From Paenibacillus_S sp043945595 (GTDB taxonomy: Bacteria > Bacillota > Bacilli > Paenibacillales > NBRC-103111): DNA of 64,000 nucleotides. The translations under genes were made by a program, and so were the position numbers. The first letter of the stretch is position 1; each line of letters opens with the position of its first letter. Below the pieces are notes generated by a model that was given only the letters and a program-made list of their open reading frames with translations, was not told where the DNA came from and made no database searches. This document shows, one piece after another, positions 35,658 through 44,960 of this stretch. The stretch lies in NCBI RefSeq assembly GCF_043945595.1, contig NZ_JBIFNP010000002.1, positions 434,001 to 498,000 of the forward strand. Direction: 5' to 3'.

Positions 35658-36383
35658 CTAGTTTATTTTGACCATACTTCCTTTGATATTGATCAGCCCG
35701 TCCGACTTAATATCGAGCGAGGCCCCAGCCTTCAGCGCCATCGTCGCCGTAGCCTCAATGTTAACCTGCGTCGACTTGATTTTAACCGCCTGCTGGCTCT
35801 CGATGGTGACCTCACCTTTGGCATTGAGCGTAATTTTCGTGGAACTGCTCTTGATCGCGATCTCGTTAGCCGAGCCGCCTTCAATCGTAATCACGTTATT
35901 TCCGCTTTGATCGGCGATCTTGAGCTTATCATCCTTGTCCGTTAACTGGATGGTGTGGCCTTTTTTCGTTTTTACCGTGACGCTCTCCTCACCGGACTTG
36001 TCGTTAAACACCAGCTGATGACCGGAGCGGGATACAATTTTGCGCTCATCGTTCTTCTCGGCAGGGGTCGGCGGTTTATGCTTGCTGTTCCACAGCATCC
36101 CGATAACAAAGGGCTGGCGAATCTCGCCCAAATGAAAAGCAACGAGCACTTCATCGCCGACCTCCGGGATAAACAAGCTTCCCATGCTGTTCCCGCCCAT
36201 CAGCGTAGCGATTCGCGCCCAGTCGGTCTCGGTCTCCGTTTCCTGCAGCGGCAGCCGCAGCTTTACCCGCCCCAGCTTGTCCGGATCGTTGTTGTTCGTC
36301 ACTACTCCGACCATCACACCGTGGACCTTATGGCTGAACGGATCCGCCGACGTACTTATCGAAAGCTCCGGCCGAATCATCAT
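35658..36383 (-). CDS. Baseplate spike protein, gpV/VgrG C-terminal type
   Basis: A 241-residue central spike protein. Residues about 20-110 form the OB-fold gp5/gpV region (MVGVVTNNNDPDKLGRVKLRLP, then SLFIPEVGDEVLVAFHLGEIRQPFVIG). The C-terminal half has repeating short beta strands (ITLNAKGEVTIESQQAVKIK) forming the needle. The start overlaps the hub stop by the four bases ATGA, indicating translational coupling. In Afp both parts are fused in Afp8; here the hub and needle are separate genes. The DUF4280 protein at 23.5 kb would sit at the tip. Confidence 0.92.
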   Translation of the reverse strand: MMIRPELSISTSADPFSHKVHGVMVGVVTNNNDPDKLGRVKLRLPLQETETETDWARIATLMGGNSMGSLFIPEVGDEVLVAFHLGEIRQPFVIGMLWNSKHKPPTPAEKNDERKIVSRSGHQLVFNDKSGEESVTVKTKKGHTIQLTDKDDKLKIADQSGNNVITIEGGSANEIAIKSSSTKITLNAKGEVTIESQQAVKIKSTQVNIEATATMALKAGASLDIKSDGLINIKGSMVKIN

Positions 36384-37471
36384 ATCGCATTCCCTCCGAT
36401 CTGAAAGCGCGTCACGTAACCGTCGTCAGTCAACAAATGGGTCGCACCGGTAATAAAGTACGGCTGATCGTATTTCTTTCCGAGCCCGCTTAAGGCGATG
36501 TATCGGCCGGCTCGTATCTCGGGAAGCCCGACGGATTCCCCGCTGCCGCTAAGCAGCTTCATGGAGCGCCGGTTCAAGTAGGCTTCCGCCATATTTTTGG
36601 CTTCCTCTTGAGACGAAACGTTGGTGTAAATGTACTCTACATAGTCGCCTTGGACAGCGAGCAAATCTTTGCCGGTCTTCGCGTTTTTGCCGAGCTTCTG
36701 AATCGTTCCGGATTTGCCCTCCACCACCTTCAGCTCCTTATCGTCCCAGCCCCGGACTTTCACTTCCGTAAGCTGTTCCGCCAGATTGGCGTCGATAAAC
36801 AAGCTGCGCAGCGTCCTGCCGTACTCCAATGTGACCACAGGTGACGTTTCCGTCAACGGCTTGCGAAAGTAAACATGTTTGCCGACGATGAAAAAATCGT
36901 AGTTCACCAGCTGCGCTAAATGCTGAATGTACATATAATCGCTGGCCCTGTTCTGCGAAAGCGCGGGAAAGCTTGTAGTTGTTGCATCCACATGAGCCGT
37001 TGCACCATGGTTTCCGGCAATTTCCGTCACGATATCGCTGTATTTCTTGTTGTTCCATGTGCGCGACTTGCTGCCCTTCAGCATCAAATAAGTCAAGTCC
37101 ATTCCCCGGACGATAAGCCCCGGCGTTTCGCTTTCCGCAAAATCCGCCACAACCGAGGTGATGTAGCCGGAAAAAACCGGCGCTAGCTTGTTCGAATAGC
37201 CCAGCTGAATGTCTATCGACTTCCCCAGCGAAAAAGTATCCAGCCATAAAAAGTCGCCTTTTTGCAGGTCAAACGCATTGGTTATGCGAAAAGAAAACGT
37301 ATCGGCCACAGCCTCTACCGTCGTCTCCACTTCCAATCTGCTAATGCCGATCTCCGCTGGAATGGCGGTTCCATCCACGCTGATTTCGAGGGAGGGCGCA
37401 AAAAACTGAGCGTATTTCTTCTCAAGCTCTTCTATGGAGTATTGCTTGGAATCAAGCTGCAGCTGTGCCAT
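36380..37471 (-). CDS. Baseplate hub protein, gpD/gp27-like
   Basis: A 363-residue hub protein of the phage late control D family, which adapts the threefold spike to the sixfold tube. Characteristic stretches are ISRLEVETTVEAVADTFSF and IDIQLGYSNKLAPVFSGYITSV near residues 42-105, YMYIQHLAQLVNYDFFIVG near 180 and LTEVKVRGWDDKELKVVEGKS near 235. It overlaps the spike gene by four bases and follows the LysM gene by three bases, so the three are tightly coupled. Homologous to the N-terminal half of Afp8/VgrG. Confidence 0.92.
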   Translation of the reverse strand: MAQLQLDSKQYSIEELEKKYAQFFAPSLEISVDGTAIPAEIGISRLEVETTVEAVADTFSFRITNAFDLQKGDFLWLDTFSLGKSIDIQLGYSNKLAPVFSGYITSVVADFAESETPGLIVRGMDLTYLMLKGSKSRTWNNKKYSDIVTEIAGNHGATAHVDATTTSFPALSQNRASDYMYIQHLAQLVNYDFFIVGKHVYFRKPLTETSPVVTLEYGRTLRSLFIDANLAEQLTEVKVRGWDDKELKVVEGKSGTIQKLGKNAKTGKDLLAVQGDYVEYIYTNVSSQEEAKNMAEAYLNRRSMKLLSGSGESVGLPEIRAGRYIALSGLGKKYDQPYFITGATHLLTDDGYVTRFQIGGNAI

Positions 37472-37474
37472 AGG

Positions 37475-38113
37475 CTAATCCGCCCCCGGAACCGTAAGCT
37501 TGCGTCCCGTCGTCATACGCCTTGGATTATCAATCCCGTTGGCATCGGCGATTTCCCTCCAGCGGCCCGGATCCTCGTATTCCTGATCGGCAATCATCCA
37601 CAGCTCCTCCTGCTGCTTGCTTATGCGCTGCTTCACCAGCTTCGCGCTGGAAGGCGGCAGCTCTTTCAGTAGCTCATCGGGGTCCTTCCACGATTTAAAC
37701 TGAACCTTGAGCTTGGCCCGGACCGGGATGCCCGAGTCGAGAAACATAATGAAATTTTGCGTAACCTTCTCCACTACCCCCTGGAAATCCAGCGAGCCCC
37801 AAACAAACCGGCAGACCGGCGGCCGCTTCAAGGTCGAGTCCTTGTCCAGCAGCGACATGATGCGGTTCGTATAGTCCCTTACATCCGTCCGGTCCCCATA
37901 GGTATCGAAGAACAAGTCGACATTCAGCGTCGTTCCGTTGCCGTGGGCATACTGTCCGATCGGCATGGAAAGGCTGGGGATTTTCATCCAGTTGTAGGTG
38001 TTGCCGGTGTCCAGCGTATATTCGCCGGGATTGAATAAAACTTCGATGTCATCATCGGGGTCCTTCGCTTTCTTGCCCCTATCCACTAAAATCATCGCTT
38101 TCTGAAGCGCCAT
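37475..38113 (-). CDS. LysM-type tail/hub protein (Afp7-like)
   Basis: A 212-residue protein homologous to Afp7 and T4 gp53-like tail proteins. The N-terminal part (DIEVLFNPGEYTLDTGNTYNW) and the central NVDLFFDTYGDRTDVRDYT are typical for this eCIS family; the C-terminal 45 residues are a LysM-like motif (ELWMIADQEYEDPGRWREIADANGIDNPRRMTTGRKL, split near residue 165). In these particles it is thought to clamp the hub. The ATG at 38113 (MALQKAM) is used; an ATG ten codons upstream is also open but adds atypical residues. It is three bases from the hub gene. Confidence 0.9.
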   Translation of the reverse strand: MALQKAMILVDRGKKAKDPDDDIEVLFNPGEYTLDTGNTYNWMKIPSLSMPIGQYAHGNGTTLNVDLFFDTYGDRTDVRDYTNRIMSLLDKDSTLKRPPVCRFVWGSLDFQGVVEKVTQNFIMFLDSGIPVRAKLKVQFKSWKDPDELLKELPPSSAKLVKQRISKQQEELWMIADQEYEDPGRWREIADANGIDNPRRMTTGRKLTVPGAD

Positions 38114-38213
38114 CGGGAATCCGTCCCTTCCTTTCCATCCCATTTCACGGCCCTAAGGCCATTGCGAACAGCCTCTGCTCTCGCCGGCCGTTCCTACTGC
38201 CTTCGCATCCGTG

Positions 38214-41200
38214 CTACAGTCCTCTTCGCTGACGCTCGAACCGCATTTTCTTCTCGATTTCCTGGTACACCTTATCCGCAATTTTACGAATATCCAGCTG
38301 CGGCAGGTCACTTGATCAGCTCCTCCAGCTGGCTCAGCTCGATCTGCGGCGCCGGCTGTATCGCCGGCACGGCTGCTGCTGCCGGAGCTTGAGCAGGGGC
38401 CGGCTTCAGCCAGCTGATATCAAGCGGAGTCTGCGCCCATTCGCTTTCTTCCGGCGTAACGGAAGGTGTCCGCTTATGCTCCAAGACATCCTGATGACCG
38501 GCCCTATGCTCTAGCCCGGAACCGGTCAGGCTGCTCGTAGCCCCGCTCCGCTGCGCTTCCGGCTGCATCCGTTTCAGCATCATATGAACGAATACCGTGT
38601 TCACGCCGGAGGCGATTAAATGCCGATCCTCTGTGCTTGGCAGAGCGCCCTGTCTTCCGTGCGAGCCAGGATCTATCCCCATAACGGCTGTACCGATTGG
38701 TTGACGGGCTGCATGCTGCAGCCAGACGATAAACCGCTGCACCCCCGCCCCCTTCTCGGGAGAAGATGTTTGTCTAAGCCGCTGTGCCTCTTGTAAAGGC
38801 CCTGATCCCCTAGCCTGTATAACCTTGCGAAGGGTTCCCAGCGTTTCAGCTGCTGCCGGTAAGCTCTGTCCGTGGAATATAAGAGCGGCTCGCTGCAGAC
38901 TGCCGCTCCATCCGCCCGTGCCTTTAGGTTCCTGCGCCAGTGGGAACCGAAGTCCAGATATGGATGGCGATACGATTTGGCTATCCGCTGCCGCCTGTCC
39001 TATGGCGCTAGACAGCCAATTTGCAGCTTGTGCCAACGAAGTTCGGACAGCTCTGTCATATGCCGACAAAGCTGCTGAAACCGGCAGCTGCCGATCCGCT
39101 TCAGCATTCGCATCCATAGAATTCCGAAACCCGTATACCGTCTTCTGCATCCAGTCGCCAGGGACGCCAAACGAGGCTGCAGGCCGAAGATATTGAAGGC
39201 CGGGCAAATACGGATTCGTCGGCCACCCTGCCGTGGCGGTGCTTCCGGCTAAACCTGCTTGCCGAAGCGGGATTATTGCCTCCCGCAAGATGGCGTCAAA
39301 AGCAGGGCTTACCCTGCTCCCGAAAACTTGTTCGCTGCCTCTCTGCCCGTTCGTTCTTCCGTCCGGATATATCGCAGTCCGATTCGTCAGCCATATTTCC
39401 CGGATCTGGGAGTTCATGCCCGCTTCCCCTGTCATGCTCAGCCGGAACGATCCATCGTTCCGGTTCCCAAAAGGCTGCAGGTTAAGAAGCTGCGTCGAAA
39501 GCCTTTCCTGCCAAAGCCGAAATGCCGGCTGCCGTAAATCTATCAGGCCATTCGTCATCCTTATGGCATGAACCTTCCATGCCTCTGCGCCGGAGCCTGA
39601 ATCCTGTCTGACGTTCCGTGCAGTGTCCCAAGGATTCCAGAACCCCATGGCATGCATGGAGTTCAAAGCATTGCCCTGGCTTCTGTCCCTCCATGTGCTC
39701 CACAAATAACCGAAATCGGACATCTTGGCTGCGTGAACATTTCGAAGGCTTCGGCTGTTCCAGCTATCCGGAGTCACCGGGATCCATTCCGTTCCCGCCC
39801 CCCAATGGCTCCACCCTTTTGCTGCATTCGGGAAATTCATTCCGTTCCATGCCCGGAATACTTCCTGCAGCAGCGGGGCCTTCACTTCCGCCATACGGCG
39901 GTTTCCATTACCGTCCGAATCGCGTCCAGTGTTCATAGCTGCAATATGGCCAGCATGTATCCGGGGAGACAGCAGCCCGATACTTCGGCTCAGCCTAGTT
40001 ATATAGTCGGTGATCGCCGCGAGCGCCGAGCTATCTATGCCTTTGCGTACATGGGGCCCCTGCCGATGGAGCTGAACCGTTCGAGGGCTGCTTCCGGTCA
40101 GCCCTCCATAGTCAACTCCAGGCCGCGGCCGTCCGGTTTGGCCGGCAGCACGGTCTGCCTCGACGCCTTCGTCCCTCAGACGACGCCATCCGAGCGCCGT
40201 CGCGGTCGCTCCCTTGGGATTCATCTCTTCCAGCGCTTCTGCCGGGTGCAGCCTCCAAAGCCTTCCCGGTTCCCTTGGGAGTGAGCCGTTGAACGGCTGG
40301 TTCAAGCGGTTCTGCAGCCTTAGGCCTCGCAGGGAGATGTACAGATTCGCGTTAGCCTGCGCCTTCCTTGTCTCTGCCTCTCCCCGAGCCCTGCTGCCCG
40401 CCTGTTCAAAATCGCTCCATCCATTCCATTCCCCATCCGTCCGCTGGAATCGGCTTAACCAAGACCCCCTGGAAGGGGGCCGGTTAAGTTCCAATACGTT
40501 CAGCAGGAAGGCCTTGCGTTCCTTCGCGGGTCCATAGCTTGGATCTGGATACGGCTGCTGCTGATGGGAAATACGGCTTCTCCCCTCATGCTGGGCCGAG
40601 CTCTGGCGAATCGAGCTTGTTAATCCTCCCGTAACAGCTCCTGCTGCCTCCAGCTCCGCCAAATACAACCATAGCGCTTCTTTGCCCGGCGAGCGCTGCA
40701 GCTGTGTCAATGTAACCGCTCGAAGCAGGCTTCCCCCGCCCGCTGGACTCAAACCGATAAACGGAATATTCCATCCTAAGTTAGGAACTTCCCTATGCTG
40801 CCACAGCCCCATCTGTCTGCCCCACCGCCAAATCGGCGGTGAGATCGGCGTTTGTTCTTCGACCGGCATAGATGGGGAGCCAAGGTAGCTCCCCTTCGCA
40901 GCCAGCTGCCCGGCGGGCAGGCCTTGCACGGAATAGAGTGCATTCCACCTCGGATAGGACGGCCTTTCTGCTAAGAAAAAGTGCCCCCCCGCATCCATAT
41001 AAGCAGGCCCGAGGGACGCCACCAGCCATGGCGTTTGCGCTTGTCCCCACATTGTTGTTGCAGAGCCGCCGCGCTGCGCTGCCCGCTGTACCGGCATGTG
41101 TGCTGCCGAAGCTGCACTATGCCCCATTCCTAAACGGGCTGCGGCCAGAGCTTCCAATGTGCGCTGCAGCATCGGAACGCTTACCCCTGGCCGGGCAAGA

Positions 41201-43314
41201 GAATCCACCGGCGAGCCATTCGTTACCGGGCGGTTCATGATGCCTTCCATGAATCGCTCCATGTTCAAACTGTAAGTCGTCGGCATCCTCCACAGCAGCG
41301 CCGCTGCCGGGCGGGATGGAACGACAAACGCTTGTCCGCTGTTTGCTGCCGCTTGATCCGAAATCTTCCCTTGAAGAAGATAGCGCGCAAGCGCATTTTC
41401 CCTTGAACCAAGAAACTCTTGCAATACTTCCCATGCTGCGCCCAGCGGTCTTGCACGCAGGCTCAGGGCCGCTTCGAAACGAAGCCTGCCTTCCATGCGA
41501 TGGCGCGATCCTACAGCATCAACGGCCGATTCCTGGCGGCCACCCCAGAATGGCGCCCACAAGTGAACCGGCAAAAATACGGCCGGTTCACTTGCAAAGC
41601 GGCCTCCGGTTCTTCCAGCGTGATTTGGCAGCTCCGGCCAAGGACCGGGCTCCAAGCATTCAACCCTGACTCTCTCAGACGCCTTTGGAGCGGCGAGCCG
41701 ACATGCGGGACAGCCTGTTCAAAGCTGATCGCTCCCGCTCCGGCAGCTGGCTGCCTTTGCGCTTGCCTTCCTCCTCGCTCCCGCTCAAAAATGAAAGAAC
41801 CCGGGCTCTGCGGCGGAGCAAGAGCTCCTTCCTTTTGCTCACCCAGCCTGCCATCAGCAGGGGGGTGCCCTTCAATGACCAGCCGCATCCATTCTCGTGC
41901 CAGCCTCGCCTGTTCTGCATTCCAGCTCCGCTGAACCGCAAGTACGGCATTTCTCTGAATTGCTGCAGCATCACTATTTTGTGATACCAACGCCTGGGCA
42001 GCCCGATAAAACAGCCCTATCGACGGCCACAGCCTTCGATTTAGAGGGGACGAGCCTCTCCCGCTTCCCGGTGTATGCCCCAGCAGGTCCCAACGAAAAC
42101 GTTGAATCGTTGGCAAGCTAAAACCGCTCAAGGCGGTCCTAAATCCCAGCCCTGAGAAGCGGCTCTCGTTGGCTCCCGCAACCGGGGTCCTCTGATCCTT
42201 AAAGCTTTCGCCATAAGAAACGTTATTGCTGCGTATCCAAGTAAAATACGGGTTATATGTAAAGAGGATGGAAGCCGGATGCCCCTGGGCAAACGCCGCA
42301 AACCTCTCCTGCCTTGGCGAGAAAGAGCCGGCAGACGTCTGGCCCCATTGATCCGCCCATCCTTTATCATGTTCAAAGTTAACGTATTCCGTAAAAGGGT
42401 AACCGTCCTTCCGAACCGCATTCGCTCCATTCGTTGAGCGAAACCGGCCGGTCTGTCCGGCGATTGTCCTAACAACTACTTGCGGCCTTACTAAGCTGTA
42501 CCCTAAAGAGCGTTCCAGCCAACGTTCAATGAAGCTATGCTCCGGTAAACCCAACTGCATGCCCAATCGGTTGCCCTGCAGCGCCAACAAAGCGCGCGTG
42601 AGGTTAAATTCAAGCCGATATGGCGTTAATTCTTGTCCTAACCTGCCTTGCTCCAGCTTGGTGAAAATCCCCTGTTCCGCCGGATCCATCTGATGATGTC
42701 GTACTTGCGGTTCCTGCTGCAGTCTTGCTCCAGCCAGCCGTGCTGGCAGCGAAGCCAAACGGATGATCTCTTTTGCTGCCGGTCCCTGTCTGCCGTCTGC
42801 TTCCGAAAGGACTCTTCCGCCTTCCCGGGGCACAGCCGGGCCGGTCCCCAATAAGGTCCATGCCATGCGTAGCAAGGATGTATATACCTGTCCATTGGCA
42901 GGCAGACCTGCATCCCCATGACGCCTGACAGAGTCAAGCTTGTCTGCTTCGGCATACCGAAGCCATTGCTCCCATCGATATGTCTGCTCCCGCTCGCGGC
43001 GAACCCAGAGCTGTTGAGCTTCCTTCATCTGCTGAAGCACGATTTGAATCTGAAGAAACCATTGATGATAGATTGGAGCCGCTCCCCGGATGCGTACCGG
43101 TGCTGCCTCCATCTCCTTCAAGGTGCCGAAAAATCAATTCCAGCCGGCCGAATCGGCCGCTGCGTCCAAAGCCGTATTTACCCGCAATGTCTTGGGCAAA
43201 CCGGTCAGCCTGCAGGCCTCGCCCTCCGATAGGGCTCCGGCTGCTGCCGATCATAGGACGTGTAGAAGCAATCTGTGCTGCAACGACGGGGATATGCGAT
43301 TGTCGGGAAATCAT
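38214..43314 (-). CDS. Very large eCIS protein (about 1,700 residues), three frame disruptions; tape-measure candidate
   Basis: Seen as open frames 42934-43314, 41511-43121 and 38308-41655 plus a short 3' segment. It starts at ATG 43314 (GGGGGA eight bases upstream), 22 bases after the second tube gene. One surplus T in a run at 43128-43132 breaks the frame; removing it joins RLELIF to GTLKEMEAAPVRIRG. A second break lies between about 41511 and 41760, since the next frame has no ribosome site. A third is at 38308-38312, after which the frame resumes as DLPQLDIRKIADKVYQEIEK and ends FERQRRGL, a coiled charged tail of a kind I associate with large eCIS proteins. The bulk is Ala/Gly/Gln/Arg-rich with few known features. 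Its size and position suggest a tape measure or internal protein, but this is inference. Confidence 0.6.
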
Positions 43315-43336
43315 TAACCGTGTCCCCCTGCCGCTT

Positions 43337-43780
43337 CTATTTGCTAAAAATCGTTTTTAATCCATGGTGAACAATCTCAATCGATTCAATCGCCACGTTT
43401 CCGTTAGCCGCATTCAACTCAGGCCCGTTCCATTTGACCGGATAGGCATCGAAAAAATTCCAGCGGCATACTTCTTCGCCTGTTTCGTTGAACAAAATAA
43501 TGGAGCCGTTCGTCTGCTTCGCTTTCCCAACGATCGTCGCTTCGTACCAATCCCATAATTCCGTCGATTGGGTCAATCCCCGCTTCAGCACGATCCGCGA
43601 AAACTTCGTCTGCTTCGGAAAATAATGGAGATGCGTGTTAACGCCGCCTTCCTGATATTCCATGACCTCGGTCTCCGCCTGCATGCCGGTCACTTCGGAA
43701 AAACCGCCGACGATGACCCCTTTGATTTCCACCTGAAACCGGAACGCGCCGATCACGTTTTTTTGCTTCAAACCGGCCAT
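43337..43780 (-). CDS. Inner tube protein 2 (Afp5-like, T4 gp19 family)
   Basis: A 147-residue tube protein of the TIGR02241 / T4 gp19 family. It shows VIGAFRFQVEIKGVIVGGFSEVTGMQAETEVMEY split across residues 8-42, then KFSRIVLKRGLTQSTELWDWY and NAANGNVAIESIEIVHHGL. The family forms stacked hexameric rings of the needle; the second paralogue commonly links the tube to the baseplate. The ATG at 43780 follows AGAGGTGA; a GTG three codons upstream is less likely. It differs clearly from tube protein 1 at 44447-44881, having two extra charged surface segments. Confidence 0.92.
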   Translation of the reverse strand: MAGLKQKNVIGAFRFQVEIKGVIVGGFSEVTGMQAETEVMEYQEGGVNTHLHYFPKQTKFSRIVLKRGLTQSTELWDWYEATIVGKAKQTNGSIILFNETGEEVCRWNFFDAYPVKWNGPELNAANGNVAIESIEIVHHGLKTIFSK

Positions 43781-43785
43781 CGCTC

Positions 43786-43986
43786 TCACCTCTTGTTAAA
43801 CACATCAAACGGATTGTCCTGCGTCTCTTCACTGCTGTTCATCTTCTTGTTGATCCGGGATATTTCCTCGCACCATTGACGGCGTTCCCTGTGTTCCATT
43901 GACATGATTTCGTCATGAGGCCAATGAAAGTAGTAGGCGATAAAGCCGGCTTCCTCGTAAATCTTGTCAACGGGATACCCGGTTAT
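43786..43986 (-). CDS. DUF6760-type small eCIS protein with apparent ATA start
   Basis: A 66-residue protein (GYPVDKIYEEAGFIAYYFHW, then HDEIMSMEHRERRQWCEEIS) of the small eCIS family I know as DUF6760, always found between tube genes and the baseplate. It resembles the T4 tail-assembly accessory class by size and position. No ATG, GTG or TTG is in frame before residue 26. The only fitting start is ATA at 43986, which overlaps the upstream TAA as ATAA, where an ATGA overlap would be expected. A GGAGG lies one base before. Either a rare start or a single-base error is possible. It ends five bases before tube protein 2. Confidence 0.72.
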   Translation of the reverse strand: MTGYPVDKIYEEAGFIAYYFHWPHDEIMSMEHRERRQWCEEISRINKKMNSSEETQDNPFDVFNKR

Positions 43987-44360
43987 GCCTCCGCCGTCTC
44001 GTTCAAAAAAGACACGTTCACATCGAATTCATGATCGCATTTGGGACATACCGCGTGCACCTTCGGCACTTCTACCTCATTGATGGTGCGGTACAAATTT
44101 TGCAAATAAGCCAGGTCCGCCGTAAACAAACGCTCAATGACGCGCGTATCGATCGCCCGTACATCGCCGAGCTTCGTCACAACCCTTGCCAGCAAAATAA
44201 TGCTCAAATAGCCTGGATTCTGCTGTACCCGCTGATCCCGCATCGGCAGGATCTCATCGGCCGCCGTCGCCAGACGCATAACCCCGCGCTTGTGCAAATT
44301 TCCGTTCTCATCCACGTAACCTCTAGGCAGCTCGAAATCGTATTCTGTCTGAAATGCCAT
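43983..44360 (-). CDS. eCIS tail protein with C-terminal zinc ribbon
   Basis: A 125-residue protein found in many eCIS operons between tube genes. The N-terminal part (YDFELPRGYVDENGNLHKRG and LATAADEILPMRD) resembles phage tail-assembly chaperone-like proteins. The C-terminal end has a CPKCDHEF motif; only one Cys pair is visible, so it could bind zinc as a dimer or with the two histidines. The start ATG at 44360 is preceded by AAGGAGG. A stem-loop separates it from the upstream tube gene and it overlaps the DUF6760 gene. Role probably in tube or baseplate assembly, not proven. Confidence 0.8.
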   Translation of the reverse strand: MAFQTEYDFELPRGYVDENGNLHKRGVMRLATAADEILPMRDQRVQQNPGYLSIILLARVVTKLGDVRAIDTRVIERLFTADLAYLQNLYRTINEVEVPKVHAVCPKCDHEFDVNVSFLNETAEA

Positions 44361-44389
44361 GCTGTTAGCCTCCTTTTAAAATGGGAGAA

Positions 44390-44431
44390 CAAGAGCCAGC
44401 CGACAGCAGCTTGCCGGTTCAGCGGCTCTTG
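44390..44431 (-). terminator. Stem-loop between tube protein 1 and downstream genes (possible attenuator)
   Basis: CAAGAGCC (44390-44397) pairs with GGCTCTTG (44424-44431), and on the minus strand is followed by TTCTCCCATTTT. It lies right after the tube 1 stop. A partial terminator here would leave sheath and tube transcripts in excess over baseplate transcripts, as particle stoichiometry demands. Confidence 0.5.
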
Positions 44432-44446
44432 CCCCCAGGTTTATCG

Positions 44447-44881
44447 TTACTTCGTACGTGTCATGCCTTCATGCGCGAGCTCCATCAGCTCGATAGCTAC
44501 TTCGTTGCCCGAACCGTTGAAGTTCGGAGCCGTATATTTGGTCGGCCAGGCTTCGATAACCTGCCAGGTCGCCACATCGGCGCCTTCTTCGTTGATCGCA
44601 ATAATAGTGACCGTCTTACGCTGAATTTTGCCCTCCAGCGATTCGGACATCCAGTTGTACATATCCATGGAGTCGGTCACGCCCCATTTCAGCGTAATGT
44701 TGCCGTATTTCGACAAGCCCGGCAGCTTCCGAGGCGTCGTAATTTCGTTGCCTTCTCTATATTCGATAACGGAGATGGAAGCATCAAAGCCGGACACTTC
44801 GCTGAAGCCTGCCTGTTGAATGCCTTCCACTTCAATACGGAATCTAAAATTGCGGTATGGATCTCTACGTTCGACTGCCAT
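44447..44881 (-). CDS. Inner tube protein 1 (Afp1-like, T4 gp19 family)
   Basis: A 144-residue major tube protein. It begins RRDPYRNFRFRIEVEGIQQAGF and continues SEVSGFDASISVIEYREGNE, then KLPGLSKYGNITLKWGVTDSMDMY and EVAIELMELAHEGMTR, all hallmarks of eCIS tubes. It should stack as hexamers to form the needle through which cargo passes. It is encoded 80 bases after the sheath, the usual high-expression pair, with an AAAGGGG site before ATG 44881 and a stem-loop after its stop. Highly confident. Confidence 0.95.
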   Translation of the reverse strand: MAVERRDPYRNFRFRIEVEGIQQAGFSEVSGFDASISVIEYREGNEITTPRKLPGLSKYGNITLKWGVTDSMDMYNWMSESLEGKIQRKTVTIIAINEEGADVATWQVIEAWPTKYTAPNFNGSGNEVAIELMELAHEGMTRTK

Positions 44882-44960
44882 ACTAAGCCCCTTTCCTTCT
44901 CCTCAAAATGGTTGCCGGACCTCTTCCGGCCTCGGCGTAAGCGCCGTCTACAATATGAGA

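Noticed and set aside
38825..40537. Several plus-strand frames opposite the large protein
   Set aside because: Shadow frames without ribosome sites; composition unlike real proteins of the window.
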